Source: Paragonimus westermani (taxonomy: Eukaryota; Platyhelminthes; Trematoda; Plagiorchiida; Troglotrematidae). From it: a stretch of DNA of 64,000 nucleotides. Of the stretch, positions 11,430-22,629 are shown in pieces. Within the stretch, counting starts at the first letter, position 1. Each line of letters begins with the position of its first letter. The notes beneath the pieces are model-generated. The model was given only the letters and a program-made list of their open reading frames with translations. It was not told the origin of the DNA and made no database searches. The position numbers and the translations under genes are program-made. The stretch covers positions 31,014 to 95,013 of the forward strand of contig QNGE01000913.1 of assembly GCA_008508345.1 (NCBI GenBank), written 5' to 3'.

Positions 11430-12448
11430 CCTAGTAGTGTTGGGTGAGGGTACGGTTTACTACAAAAATACTAGGTAATTGATGGGAACCGTGGGCACCA
11501 ATATAATTGTAGGCTGGCTTGAAAGCAGCGAGGGCCAAATTGTGCAATTCCATCTGCAAAGCATTATTTCTTAAAATATGGTCCCTAGAGCTAGATTCAT
11601 GGCACTTGTGAAGTAAATTTGATTCACAATTATATTGCAAATCGGAATACTATTCTCCAGTAAGCACCACACAGCTCTCACTGTTGAGTTATAGCCTTTC
11701 TTCGGTGTTTTAGATTCGCCGTTGCTATTCACATTTATTCCAGGTGACGGGAGTAAATGCTCCTGGTAAGAGGTAGATGACTCTGCTCGTGCAGCTGTGT
11801 CATTATCAGGGGGATTCAAGCTGCTTCTTTTAGTGCACCGGGTAAATTTGGATGCCTTAGGTCTAGGACTCTTTACAGTAAACGCTTCGGTTGACAGAGG
11901 GAGTCATTGAGGATTACGGGATGTGTTTCTAACAGTAGCCGTGTGTTTTGCTGCGGAAAATTGAGCGCGCCTGGCGTCAACAGAGCCAGATGTGGTTTGT
12001 TTTCCAGTATCCGTCTGGACGGGCAACGTGATAGTGTTTTCAGTTGAAACTTGCTGATCCAGAAAACTCGTGGAGCAGTCGAGGTAACCAGCCAAGTCAT
12101 TGAGATTACTAGCCGTGTCGCATGAGTTATTCTTTACTCAGGAAATACTGGTCTGTAATACTTCCCCTTGGAGTAGCGTCTTTTCATCAAACACATTTAT
12201 GGACTTAAAATTTGTGTCACGTCCAACTTGCTTCTGTCTCTAGATGAATTCGTTCGCTACAAGTTCACTTGGGAACTGCAGCAACAGTGGACGAAGTTTT
12301 TGCTGTACTTTCTTGCGAAGTATTAGGCAACAGCACTATTGTTCTTCCACCTTGCTGGTTTTGAGTAAGACTCGTTTCACGGGTAAGAGATAATCTATAA
12401 AGTGGGTTTTACACCACCACCTTACGTGCACAGTGTTACCGCTAATGC
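11430..12448 (-). pseudogene. CR1-like ORF1, C-terminal part (copy D)
   Basis: Several short frames (12100-11873, 11819-11571, 11640-11431) align block by block with copy C ORF1, for example CESSSRDHILRNNALQMELH against KRHESGFENHILRINAP. 12360-12448 still encodes the degraded RRM-like end (VKRVLLKTS) before the Penelope insertion. Frequent stops and shifts make it more decayed than copy C. Confidence 0.6.
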
Positions 12449-12471
12449 GAATCTGTACTTATGAAAAACAA

Positions 12472-12519
12472 TATTTAGCGAACAATCTCGTTTTCAGTGA
12501 TTCATCATCAGGCTAAATA
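12472..12519 (-). ncRNA. Hammerhead-ribozyme-like fold at PLE terminus
   Basis: Read on the minus strand from 12519: TATTTAGC, then CTGATGA, nine bases, GAAA, a 12-base hairpin segment, then GCTAAATA. The outer octamers are perfectly complementary (stem I). AAC/GTT forms a 3-bp stem III, and the cleavage triplet would be TTC, a permitted NUH. The nine bases TGAATCACT do not form a normal stem II, so the motif is degenerate. Hammerheads are known in Penelope-like elements, which supports the assignment. In the right repeat (about 15029-15073) only four base pairs of stem I remain. Confidence 0.5.
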
Positions 12520-12632
12520 CATCACATTTATATCACACATTTCACGGGAGAATCGATAGGGGAGTGAACGGGGGGACATGTGGTTAATGAGGTCAATCAG
12601 TTCAATGTCACACTGCAATCAAGTACCCACTT
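12477..12632 (-). repeat. PLE terminal inverted repeat, left
   Basis: This is the reverse complement of 14910-15065; paired positions sum to 27542. One mismatch is seen near 12485. It is the 3' UTR of the inverted partial PLE copy and contains a hammerhead-like fold (12472-12519). Confidence 0.9.
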
Positions 12633-13026
12633 GATCAATGGGTCTTGACAGGCTAACGGGGTGGGGGGTTGGCCAGGGCAAATCTAGAGCCTGAACAAAA
12701 CGTTTTCTGGCGCACAGGGGTGAGTTATACATTCGGATCCCAATAGCCTCTGCTGTAGACTGAATCCTACTCCTCACCGCCCTCGACCGGATGGCCTTAA
12801 CTCGGTAGATTGGACGAAATGCGCCTTTTACGTTGATAGTGTGATTTGAACCCACCAGATGTGACAGTATGGCGCTGCAGACAGACTTTGTTATACCACC
12901 GTTGAACCAAGCTGGATGATTTTCCCGGATCCGTTCCGATAAGCGTCTAGTCGTGCGGCCAACATAACGGGTCCCACAGGAACAAGTAAATGAATATACA
13001 CTAAACGAGGCTACAGAAATAGGCAC
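12619..13026 (-). pseudogene. Penelope-type GIY-YIG endonuclease fragment
   Basis: The frame encodes FSVYSFTCSCGTRYVGRTTR followed by LSERIREN, the GIY-YIG core with the Cys residues and the Arg typical of Penelope endonucleases. It runs through to the C-terminus (135 codons). RT and linker are absent upstream on this strand, so it is a 5'-truncated inverted copy whose end abuts the start of the plus-strand copy. The intact frame could encode a nicking domain but lacks its RT partner. Confidence 0.8.
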
Positions 13027-13124
13027 TTTATCTTTTAGGCGTAAGCAATAAACTTAATAAGTACATTAAGTTTTGCGCAATACTGGCGGAAGCAAAAGCG
13101 ACTATTCAGTTCCTTGATAAATGC

Positions 13125-14365
13125 ATGGACAGTTGCGAATTCCCAAAGTACTATTGGAGTATATCGCGTAGAAATTGGATCAACATAACGGCGACCTCAT
13201 TGCAACCCCAAGCACTTAACAAACAAGACACATCGCGCAGCATGCTCGATGAATTAGAGATTAACCTTACGAAGGCAGCGCGGATTCTCGATCGGTTGAC
13301 ACCTGAGGAACGGTCTAATTATGAAGCTTACGCCATACAAATTGCAACCAAACAAGGTGAAAAGAGACTGGACAGATTACTCGACCTGGTCAATCCGACG
13401 AAGCCCTCCTCGCAGTTTCCAATTAATCCAGAACGGTACGCCCACAATTTTTCTTCTTTGAATCTGGACAAAGTATTACTCGATGTGCTATCGTTAGGCC
13501 CTATGTTTTGTTGTCCACAGCGTAAAAATAGGCAATTAGATTTAGAGGTGCAGTTTGAGAATTTGTACGCACAGTTGTCGGTCCTCGATCCTACATCGAC
13601 TCTAGATGCTGAGCAACTCAAATCTACACTAGTGAATTCGTGTTTTCAGTACTTACGCTCGAGTCCAGCCTCTAAACAATTTCCCATGAAAGAACATCTC
13701 GTGGCGGTCGAAAACTTGAAGAGAAATGAAAACATTTTAATTTCTAAGCCTGATAAAGGTGCGGGTATCGTGTTGCTTGATGAAGCAGATTATATCAACA
13801 AAATACGCACCATATTAGATGATAAGACCAAGTTTCGAAAAATGGAGAATGAAAAGGATAAAACCCCACAAATCGAGAAAGCTATATCAAAATCCTTACG
13901 ATGTTTAAAACAGAATTCGCCCCATCGGAACCACGATTCCGAGACTGTACGGGTTACCCAAAATTCACAAAATCGGGGTACTACTCAGACCAATTTTGGA
14001 CATGTGGAACTCTCCATATCACCCTCTAGCTAAGTGGTTGTCACAAATGTTAGATCCCGTCAGGCGGAAACTCTCAACACACAGCTTACGCGACTCATAT
14101 GATCTCGTGAATGAGATTAAGGATGCCAATCTAACTGAGCAATCAATGTTTTCTCTCGAAGTCAAATCATTGTTTACCAACGTCCCATTAAAGGAAACCA
14201 TAGATTATCTGTGTGATTACATTGAGAACAGTGATATGGATATCCAGATACCGTCGGTCGAACTCAAACAATTACTTTATCTGTGCACTTACAACGTACA
14301 GTTTAAGTTCAATGAAGGAATTTATCGACAAAAGGACGGTGTCGCAATGGGATCGCCGCTGGGAC
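13125..14365 (+). pseudogene. Penelope-type reverse transcriptase, cut by assembly gap
   Basis: 13125-13930 encodes the N-terminal extension and early RT region (ENILISKPDKGAGIVLLDEA). After a one-base shift near 13915-13930, another frame reads IPRLYGLPKIHKIGVLLRPI and LDMWNSPYHPLAKWL, then motif A as SLEVKSLFTNVPLKETID and motif B as YRQKDGVAMGSPLG at the gap edge. Motif A normally has Asp where this copy has Glu, so the catalytic residue is changed. Motif C and the endonuclease would lie in the gap. The frameshift and motif-A change imply an inactive copy, unless the shift is a sequencing error. Confidence 0.8.
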
Positions 14366-14909
14366 NNNNNNNNNNNNNNNNNNNNNNNNNNNNNNNNNNN
14401 NNNNNNNNNNNNNNNNNNNNNNNNNNNNNNNNNNNNNNNNNNNNNNNNNNNNNNNNNNNNNNNNNNNNNNNNNNNNNNNNNNNNNNNNNNNNNNNNNNNN
14501 NNNNNNNNNNNNNNNNNNNNNNNNNNNNNNNNNNNNNNNNNNNNNNNNNNNNNNNNNNNNNNNNNNNNNNNNNNNNNNNNNNNNNNNNNNNNNNNNNNNN
14601 NNNNNNNNNNNNNNNNNNNNNNNNNNNNNNNNNNNNNNNNNNNNNNNNNNNNNNNNNNNNNNNNNNNNNNNNNNNNNNNNNNNNNNNNNNNNNNNNNNNN
14701 NNNNNNNNNNNNNNNNNNNNNNNNNNNNNNNNNNNNNNNNNNNNNNNNNNNNNNNNNNNNNNNNNNNNNNNNNNNNNNNNNNNNNNNNNNNNNNNNNNNN
14801 NNNNNNNNNNNNNNNNNNNNNNNNNNNNNNNNNNNNNNNNNNNNNNNNNNNNNNNNNNNNNNNNNNNNNNNNNNNNNNNNNNNNNNNNNNNNNNNNNNNN
14901 NNNNNNNNN
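14366..14909. other. Assembly gap (544 N)
   Basis: This is a run of N in the middle of the PLE. From motif B to the end of a GIY-YIG ORF normally needs well over 1 kb, so the gap length is probably an underestimate or the copy has a deletion. Confidence 1.
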
Positions 14910-15065
14910 AAGTGGGTACTTGATTGCAGTGTGACATTGAACTGATTGACCTCATTAACCACATGTCCCCCCGTTCACTCCCCTATCGATTCTCCCGTGA
15001 AATGTGTGATATAAATGTGATGTATTTAGCCTGATGATGAATCACTGAAAACGAGCTTGTTCGCT
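14910..15065 (+). repeat. PLE terminal inverted repeat, right
   Basis: This is the 3' UTR of the main PLE copy. It follows the assembly gap directly and begins inside the last codons of what should be the GIY-YIG ORF, with the same end as the left copy. Confidence 0.9.
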
Positions 15066-15113
15066 ACACATCGTTTTCCATGACTACGCTGGAAACGTTT
15101 ACGAGAATCTGTA

Positions 15114-15559
15114 ATTATTGTGTTAATAATCGTCCTAGCGGCCACGAGGTCTTCATGGATATAGGTAGTCTGATGGTGGATGTTACTGGAGATATTTAGG
15201 GTGCAAACTGTCGGGTCTAGCCGATGCAAAGTTCTGGTGAGCTCCTCGTACGTACTGTGTAGTTTCGTCATTCCAGCCTCCAAGTCCGCTATTTTTCTGA
15301 CTTGGTGTGCGAACGTATGGGTAACAGGAACCGGACATAACCTAGCGCAGTTCCTTTCTTTCAATGCGCTAAAATTTGTTGTTGAGATCACCGTTTTGGC
15401 AGCGGTTTTGGTTTCCCTAGCAACAGTAGGGATAGAGCAGGTGCTGGTCGTGGTGTCTGAAGGTTTTGCACCTACTTCTGCTATTGTCACGCTCTTTTTG
15501 CGTTGTAATGATAGCTTGATGACTGGCAAGTTTTTGGGGTTATTTGACTTACTGGGCAT
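15114..15559 (-). pseudogene. CR1-like ORF1, N-terminal part (copy D)
   Basis: The ATG at 15559 opens MPSKSNNPKNLPVIKLSLQ, a basic N-terminus matching copy C. Then follow an Ala/Thr-rich stretch and the coiled coil VRKIADLEAGMTKLHSTYEE. The frame is open for the whole stretch until the Penelope target site at 15105-15113. It is the best-preserved ORF1 start in the window and supports the start choice. Confidence 0.7.
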
Positions 15560-16066
15560 TGCGCTATAGTGTTCCTTACTTATTATCGAACGATGTTTTA
15601 ATCTAATCAGAACAGTTATTTGTGGCTGTATGTCACATTTTTCATTGAATGCCCCGCGAAAAGTCCTGCTACCAACTTCAGTGTTCCCTGCTTCTTGTGG
15701 CGAGAAATTGTTCGACCTTATTGAATGCAGCACGCCGATAAGAATGTGGGACCAAAATTCCTGGTGTGGCCATTAAAGTATCCCGTGGAATGTCACCAGC
15801 CTGTGTCAGCAGAGGGACAGCAGACAGTTCGGCCGATCTGCATGCGGAGACTTCCCTCATGTACTCATTGCACTGCCGAGCAGTAGCGATTGAACTAAGT
15901 TGGCCTCAGGCCGTGATGTTACATCAGCAAAGATTGCCTTCGCCACGTAGTTGTCAGACATCCGTGGTGAATGTGGAGATGTAGTCTGAATGTTTGAATT
16001 CATGAGTGATGTGTCGATCGGGTTTGAAGCACAGAAGCATGTCGAGGGTTTACCGACAGTAGGGTA
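15560..16066. other. No gene recognised
   Basis: This stretch is upstream of the CR1 ORF1 start of copy D (minus orientation) and may include its 5' UTR. Short frames on both strands show no family resemblance. Confidence 0.5.
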
Positions 16067-16640
16067 TCACCAAACAAAAGTTTCAGGTATCATCAGCCTT
16101 TGGCACCGAGGGGTGCAAGGTAAGAACGGTTGTAGTTGAAGCGGAATAGTTTCCGACACCTTGTCCGCAAAGGCTACCAATTTGTCGACTAGGCTTTCCT
16201 TGTCCACGTCAGTTAGAATATGTTGCACCGTGAGTGGCAACTTTTTCACCCACGGTTGCTTCACTGTGGCATCACCAAGATTCCTCAAGCCCAAAAGGCA
16301 CCCCATGAAATTTAAAAGTTGGGGTGGGAACAGATCGTCTGATTCGACTGAATTTCACATATTATGTAACAGTTTGGCTTCTGACTTTTCAGTCCTTTTG
16401 ACAGTGGCGGCCTTCAAAAAGATGCACAGGAAATCAGTTTGGACAGATCACAGCTGATACTCCACTTCTGCTGTGACAACAAAGGGAATGGATTGCACCA
16501 CAGGTAAGAACCTTATTTTATCCAACGTTATCCGCCTGGTGTTAAAGATGGCTCTAATCTGGTGAAACCACACTCGAGGATTTAGGGGGCTCTATTCGGG
16601 CAGTTTCAAAAAACAGCACTGTGTTGTGGTCTAATAGTAA
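16067..16640 (-). pseudogene. Ty3/Gypsy-like gag remnant
   Basis: Minus-strand pieces in shifting frames give NPRVWFHQIRAIFNTRRI, then FVVTAEVEYQL, EAKLLHNM and LRNLGDATVKQPWVKKLPL, with HILTDVDKESLVDKL and AFADKV at the end. These follow the order of a Gypsy gag capsid region (WF.q.e..F..r.i..d...f..vv..l, then lw...LP..vq..l....d..l..la.iAD). Stops and frameshifts are frequent. No zinc knuckle or pol is seen next to it. Confidence 0.55.
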
Positions 16641-19600
16641 TGTCCGCAGTATCATCAGACATTGTTAATAATACCAAAAATGAGTGAAGCACTGGTCGGG
16701 AAAAAAATAAAAATACTCACCCATTATTTGGCGAACTAATCAATCAAGTTATAGAAATTACAGACATGGTGGCACCAAAAAATCACTGTGGCGGTAGAAA
16801 ATACGTGCACGAGGTAAGCGTGTAAATAAAACGGAGGAAGTGCCGACAGAATTGGAGAAAAACACTGGAAAGTCGAGGTCCGGTAACTGGAATAAGCCAC
16901 CATTTAAAGGAAATACAGCGCCAGAGGGTAGGCTCGAACGACGTAGGATAACTAACCTCACACGTAGTGTGTAATGGCGAACTCCCAGCGGTGTGGGTCG
17001 GCAGACACGTAAAGGTCAAAAAATTTACCGTGCAATTACTGCATCAGCCAAAAGATCCACATAAAAAAGTATAGCCGGCGGAGGAAAATCTCGTTTACTC
17101 TTGTCGCCATTAAAACTCGGAAGATGACGGTGATTTTTCCGGGGAAATGTATTTATACAGGGTAAAAAGTGAAACAAAAAAGATAACCATATGCTATGGA
17201 CAACACGGGCACTTCAGCATTTCTCACACTTCATTCAGTCTGACATTCCAACAATTACGTTGGACACCAGAGTAAATTACCATATGTTCACTGACAAGCT
17301 TTTTCTGCACTCTTCAATAGTACACATTTGCTCAAGCTTTCACTCTGTTTTCAGTGTCACTACTCCTTTAGACCATCATACCTTCACCCCAAATTCGACC
17401 TCCGAAGGGGACTCGGCGGTCGACACCCAAAAACCAGCTGGTGAAATTTTCTACACTGAGGCTTAAGCAGTAGCTTCCTGGAATCCGGTGGCGACCATCG
17501 CCCATGGGAGGCTTTGAACTTCCAAATTTTGCCGGCTGCCGCTACACATAATTCCTCTACCTAGAACGTAGGCAATCCGCCAGTCAATTTCACGGAAGCC
17601 GCAGAGCACCATGTCATTAAGGTTATACTCAAGGAGAAGGTGTAAGGGGACAGATTGCTGGCACAAGTAGACTCAGGTACGTCTCCTGGATCCCCGCGAA
17701 CTCACTTACTGCAGCCAGCGCCCGTAACTAGCGGGACACAAGGCAGGAACATTTCTTGTCAAGGTGCCTACCCCAAAATTGCAAGGTGCAACCTGTTGCG
17801 CAACACCAGAGATTGAACATTAGCCATTTCCGCTCACAGAAGATATACTCATCCGTTGACAGAATGCTTGCGAAGCATTCTGGCCCCAGTGGAACGACAA
17901 AGCCGCTCTTTCTGGGTTGCACGAAATCAGTCGGGATGGAAAACTCCGCCCTAACCGCATTACTTTCGGTGCCCTTCAAAATATTGGGAAGTACTTTCGA
18001 CACCGCCGTGTCCTCGAATACACCCTGGAGGTCTTGCCAGAGCAAAACCTGACTTACCGTGGGCCATCGACAAAGCGCAAAAATTGTCCAACAACAAGCC
18101 TGATGCACCCCAGCTCGTCATTGCCTGTAGTTCAATGGCGTACCCGAGCCACTAATCACCGACAACCTCGTGACGCACGAGCACCACTTTGGTTGGCGGA
18201 AATTCGTGCACAGTTAACTTTCTGACAACGTGGAAGAATGCGCAGCCTGGTCCATCAGATAACTACTGTGACCCGTATACCTGATCACTCCCCAAGAGTC
18301 CAAACTAGGGGAGGTCACACTAATAAGCAAAAAAATGCTGTCATAAGAAAGAAAGCCATGATGTATGATAACAGGATGCAAAAATCGTCCCAGGCAGCAA
18401 CAATTTGGGGGCCCAATTAGATGGATCTGTTGAGCGCACTGTGATTGAGATCGGCAGACTACCGCCACTCGGCTGAAGTTAAGTAAATTTCCGTCCTCAA
18501 AAAAGCTGTGGATTCTAGATCCACAAGGGTCGAGCTAACCTTAACAACACCCACCTTTCGACTGTCGTCCCAACAGGTGGATGCTGCCGCGCATGTGTAT
18601 CTCCAGTTGGTGGTGCATACACACCTATGTGAAACAAACTGTAAAACAAGTGATTATAGCTAAGAAAACTCGCTCAACCAAAGATACTCACGAGCCTGAC
18701 CAATAGTGAGACGCGACTAACACCCCAAGAAAGTCGACACTTCGAACAGGTGCATCTTGTACATTGACAAAGTCAGAAAAGTAGGAGGACTGACTACCTA
18801 TGAGTCCGATGAGAGCAGGACCTCAGTTCTGCAAGGTCATCGCTTTCTGGTGCAGCCTGGGTCTCTCTAGATAAGTGTACGTTCATTACGCCTGCCTTGC
18901 TTTCTGATTTACTATACAACAGGCAGTTGCATCGAAAAACAACCGATTGTTAATAAACCGGGAGTTCGACCTTACAGGCATTAACTTCGTCAGCAGGGTG
19001 ACTTCTGGCGCAGAGGCTGCAGAATGCTCCGATTACGCGTCGGGGGCCGCTCTGACGGAAAATTAGCACCAATATACTTGTCAGGAATTGGAGCACGACC
19101 CTTTTTTCCATACCTATTCTCCAGCAATGAGGATTAGACGGCATAATTTTTGATACTGACGCTCCCGGGGAGGCTGGTGACTACGCAGGCACCCGTTTCA
19201 GGCTGATCTGTAATGCTGTGATTGAGTAGCACGCTGAACCGACCTGTCAAAATTTTTGACGAGTCGACTCACAGCTGATCCGAAAGCGTTTGATGGGAAC
19301 GCTATAACCCCCCACCAAAGCACCTGATAATCCCGAAAAACACCGCCACCATATTATTGTCCTGTTGAACGAATTGATCATGGAAACTATAACCTCCGTT
19401 CCCCAGGAAAGACCAACCATTAGTCCGAAGTGAATTCCTTAGCGAAACGCTTCAAATAGGATAAGAAAACTCCGCTGAAATAGCTTTCTGTTATTTGGTA
19501 ATAGAAACGCATATAGCGCCCACAAAAACGCTCGAGATCGGTGTTGAAGTATCTGCTTGCGTGCGTGTTTGATTATTGTTGTGTGTTACTACAGCGTTGA

Positions 19601-19934
19601 TGACCACGTTCTATACCATATTTATTCCCCTTTCATTAGTTCATCTCCTTACGTTGCAATTCTTTATAATGATTACGAGCCTTTCTTGCAGTCTGATAAT
19701 ATCACTTAAATTTCGCGCGTGACAAACCGTCTCACCTGTGAAGGTTGATCTTGAGGTATTATTAAATCTTGATACCGCTGGTTTGTAGAAACTTGTTTCC
19801 GCGTTGTTCATCCTAGATATCCTTTACCGGACTTTTGTTTATATGTACTCAGCTTTTATTTTCGCCTGACCATCTCTCCATTACGTGACTGTGTAACGCG
19901 CAACCGAAACCAGCGAACTCGCACGAGTCGAATT
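16641..19934. other. Unassigned stretch, no supported gene
   Basis: Only short frames occur, such as 17191-17466 (+) and 17728-18108 (-), without recognisable domains or convincing splice signals. Composition is ordinary. 16641-17190 may be the leader or LTR side of the Gypsy remnant, but I cannot delimit it. Confidence 0.4.
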
Positions 19935-20210
19935 TGAGTTGTGTGACGGGGCGTGTTGCTGTGTTGTCGGTGCCGTCTAAGCTTTCGTTTGTGTAAGTCG
20001 TGTGCATGGCTTACTGGGCCTTCGGCTCATATTTGTTCGTATTGTTTCTCTTTTCAGAACTGTTGTTCGAACTCCTATTTCGGAAGAGCGTTGTTCCCTG
20101 GTGCGTCCACGTTGCCCGAAGGTTGGTCCGCGAAGTCACGGGCATCCAGAGTGGTGTCGGCTGGCCTGCATATTACAACTGTTGCATTTGATCACATTTA
20201 TTCCAACCGT
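19935..20210 (+). repeat. Dispersed repeat, copy 1
   Basis: This is similar to 22273-22530 in the same orientation, offset about 2338. Both contain a nearly identical core (GCTTTCGTTTGTGTAAGTC at 19981 and GCTTTCGTTTGTGTAAGTC at 22319), with divergence of perhaps 25-30 percent outside it. It may be a retroelement 5' UTR or LTR. Confidence 0.6.
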
Positions 20211-20939
20211 TAATCTCGGAACTCATATATCTGGTGGATTCAATATCGAGGTTTGTTGTTCTCTTCCATTATTGGGTTTATCATATTGTTTTTGAACATT
20301 GTCACCTTATTACCAAAAGAAATCCCCAATACGACCTTCTTCCCTTTTAGATCCGAATCGGTTGCTCGACGGGCTCAAAATTTGTGGACACTCGTTGGTT
20401 ACAGACGCGACTATCCTGGATCCAGCAGATCGATAGACGTTGCCAGAAGATTAAGCGTTGCTCGAACAATCACTTGAAGTCCGGGATCAAAAATCGGTAA
20501 GTAATTGTATAAAGTGCAAACTGTCACCATCAGCCCAATCTTTCAGTAGGATGGCTTGTTGTTTTGAGGCGTCCTTTAGATGCGTTGCGTTCGCCACAAA
20601 ATCCCGGCCAGTCATATCGTCACTAACGTGACTGCCAGTTTTACCATCCAGCAACCAACTGACTGCCGAGGTTCTCCGCTGTCGATGTGTAACCGCATTG
20701 GTGACCTGAACGGCGAGGAACAACCAGAAGATCTGAATTATTCCCAATTTCTCCGAGACTAATATCAGGGGTAACTTACTGAGATTGAAGCCAGGGCATT
20801 CACTGACCTTTGATGACATACCACCCACCCCATATATGGAATGTGTCGCGGCGCTAGCTCTTCCATTTTAAGCGCTGTTTCAACACACACACATGCGCTC
20901 TTGCCAATACTTGAAAGTACGGTGCTTCCACGCCTGTCT

Positions 20940-21960
20940 ACAGAGGCGACGACAGAACTGATATGGCAATTGCCGCTCATTAGCACTGCTCTCATATGCC
21001 TCCAAGGTAATGCAGGGCGTAGTAGAAAGTAGCATGCGGGCACGTCTCCAATCCAGCAAAACCCTAACCAGTCAACAGACCTTCATGCGCCACCACCTTG
21101 GTGCTGCAGTAGACACATGGACAGCGGCTGTGGAAGGGCGCCACTCGGTAGACGTCACTCTCATCGGTCCTACTAAAGCTTTTTCAGAGTAAATCGCGGT
21201 GTTTTAGGCAGCAGGCTACTACATATGGGTCTCGATAACCGGCTGTGTAAATAAATTCAACACTACACATCAGGTAACATGTGCCCTGTGTGGGGGCTTT
21301 CAACTACGTTCAAAGCTTTCTTAGGTGGCCCGCAAGGATTCATACTAGGCCCCATGTTTTTCCCACTGTTTATGAGCGACCAACTGGCTGTTAGTCAAGG
21401 CCACTGCGCATGCAGGCAGATGACATCAAATCGTACTCCACATTCTCCTGAAGAATAATCTCTAATGCAAGACCTTGAAGCCGCTCACCGATAGAGAACA
21501 ATCTCTTCTTTAAAACTAGTAGATCAAAATTCACGCATATGCGGTACGAGTGAAACATAACCTACCGGACTAGAGGGCAGCCGTTTGCCGCTTTTCTCCA
21601 AGAAAATGCCTTTAGACCCTGTTTTCAACAAAACTCGGTCCTAGCGCCAGCACGGTGGCATTTGCAAAGAAAGCTAATGGCAAGCTGACGGCGCTTAGCA
21701 GACTACTGGGGGAAGTTCCAGTAGATTATTTTGCACATATCTTCAGTTCTCTAGTAAGACTTCTTCTGAAGATAAACACAGGCATGCACCCCATATATGA
21801 AAAACACTATCACATTTGAGTCTGTACAATAACGTGAAACATAAGGGGTTACGGGTTTATATCCCCACTCGTATACACACTGACTGAAGCTCCTGAAAAC
21901 CCCCCAATCGACCTGCACACAACTGAGGTGAGGAATAACTCTCACCTTTAGAATCATGGC
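20940..21960 (+). pseudogene. Strongly decayed CR1-like reverse transcriptase
   Basis: RT motifs can be followed across shifting frames: FMRHHLGAAVDTW, then SVDVTLIGPTKAF (motif A region), GGPQGFILGPMFFPLF (motif B) and ADDIKSYSTFS (motif C), then AFAKKANGKLTALSRLLG of the thumb. Many stops are present. It is older than the copies in the first 15 kb. It lies between the two direct dispersed repeats, which may belong to the same element family. Confidence 0.6.
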
Positions 21961-22272
21961 CGAATGGGATTGCCCCAGTCAAATCCTCCTCAAGCTGGCA
22001 AAGACCATCAACTTTGGGAAACAAAATTCTGAGCTAGACATAATGCGTAGTCGCTTGCTTTGTGAACAACACAGTTTCGCGTGACTCGGAAAGCCATTTT
22101 GGTGGATGTAGTAGAGACCACATTACTTTAGACACTCACGGGGCGTCCTGAAGATTGGCTATTCCCAAAATGGCTGCTCTGGACGATGTATATCTACTGG
22201 AAGGCCCAACTCTCCGCGCGTATGTATGTGCGTATTGCAACATCAATCGAGGCCAGCATGCGCGCAAAAAGT

Positions 22273-22530
22273 TGAATTGTGTAACGGAGCACGCTGCTGT
22301 GGTACTGAAGCCGTTTTAGCTTTCGTTTGTGTAAGTCATGTACACGGCTTGCTGGGCTTTTGACTCATGCTTGTTTATGCTGTTTCCTTTAACAAGACTG
22401 TTGTTGGAGCCCCCAGTTCGAAAGAATGTCATCCTCCGGTTTCTCCACGCTGCGTGTCATAATCACCCACAATGGTTTCTTCACCCTGTTGTTGCTGACA
22501 CCCATTTATCTTTTTCCAACTATTGTTTTT
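22273..22530 (+). repeat. Dispersed repeat, copy 2
   Basis: This is the second copy of the 19935-20210 repeat. It is followed by an unrecognised 137-codon frame and then prohibitin. Confidence 0.6.
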
Positions 22531-22629
22531 GTTACTCTTTTCACCTCACCCCATCGGTGATGTTTGTGGACTCATGTCCGCATTACCCTACTACACAATA
22601 ACATGGTGCTCTCCGGCTAGAATGCCCAA

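Larger units (their letters stand above)
12458..15104 (+). mobile_element. Penelope-like element (PLE) with inverted terminal repeats
   Basis: The element has terminal inverted repeats (12477-12632 and 14910-15065), a minus-strand GIY-YIG endonuclease fragment (12619-13026) and a plus-strand RT (13125-14365), then an N gap. GAATCTGTA occurs on both sides (12449-12457 and 15105-15113) and is a plausible 9-bp target-site duplication inside CR1 ORF1. The head-to-head layout, a 5'-truncated copy inverted in front of a main copy, is a known Penelope arrangement. Confidence 0.85.
9890..15559 (-). mobile_element. CR1-like retrotransposon interrupted by a Penelope-like element (copy D)
   Basis: On the minus strand the ORF1 N-terminal half is at 15559-15114. 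Its C-terminal half resumes at about 12448 and runs to 11430, the endonuclease follows at 11147-10616, and an EN-RT linker ends at 9894. The RT is missing. The Penelope-like insertion (12458-15104) separates the ORF1 halves. 9691-9889 between copies C and D holds no recognised sequence. Confidence 0.75.

Noticed and set aside
14213..14964. Long frames crossing the N run
   Set aside because: They are created by the undetermined bases and carry no information.
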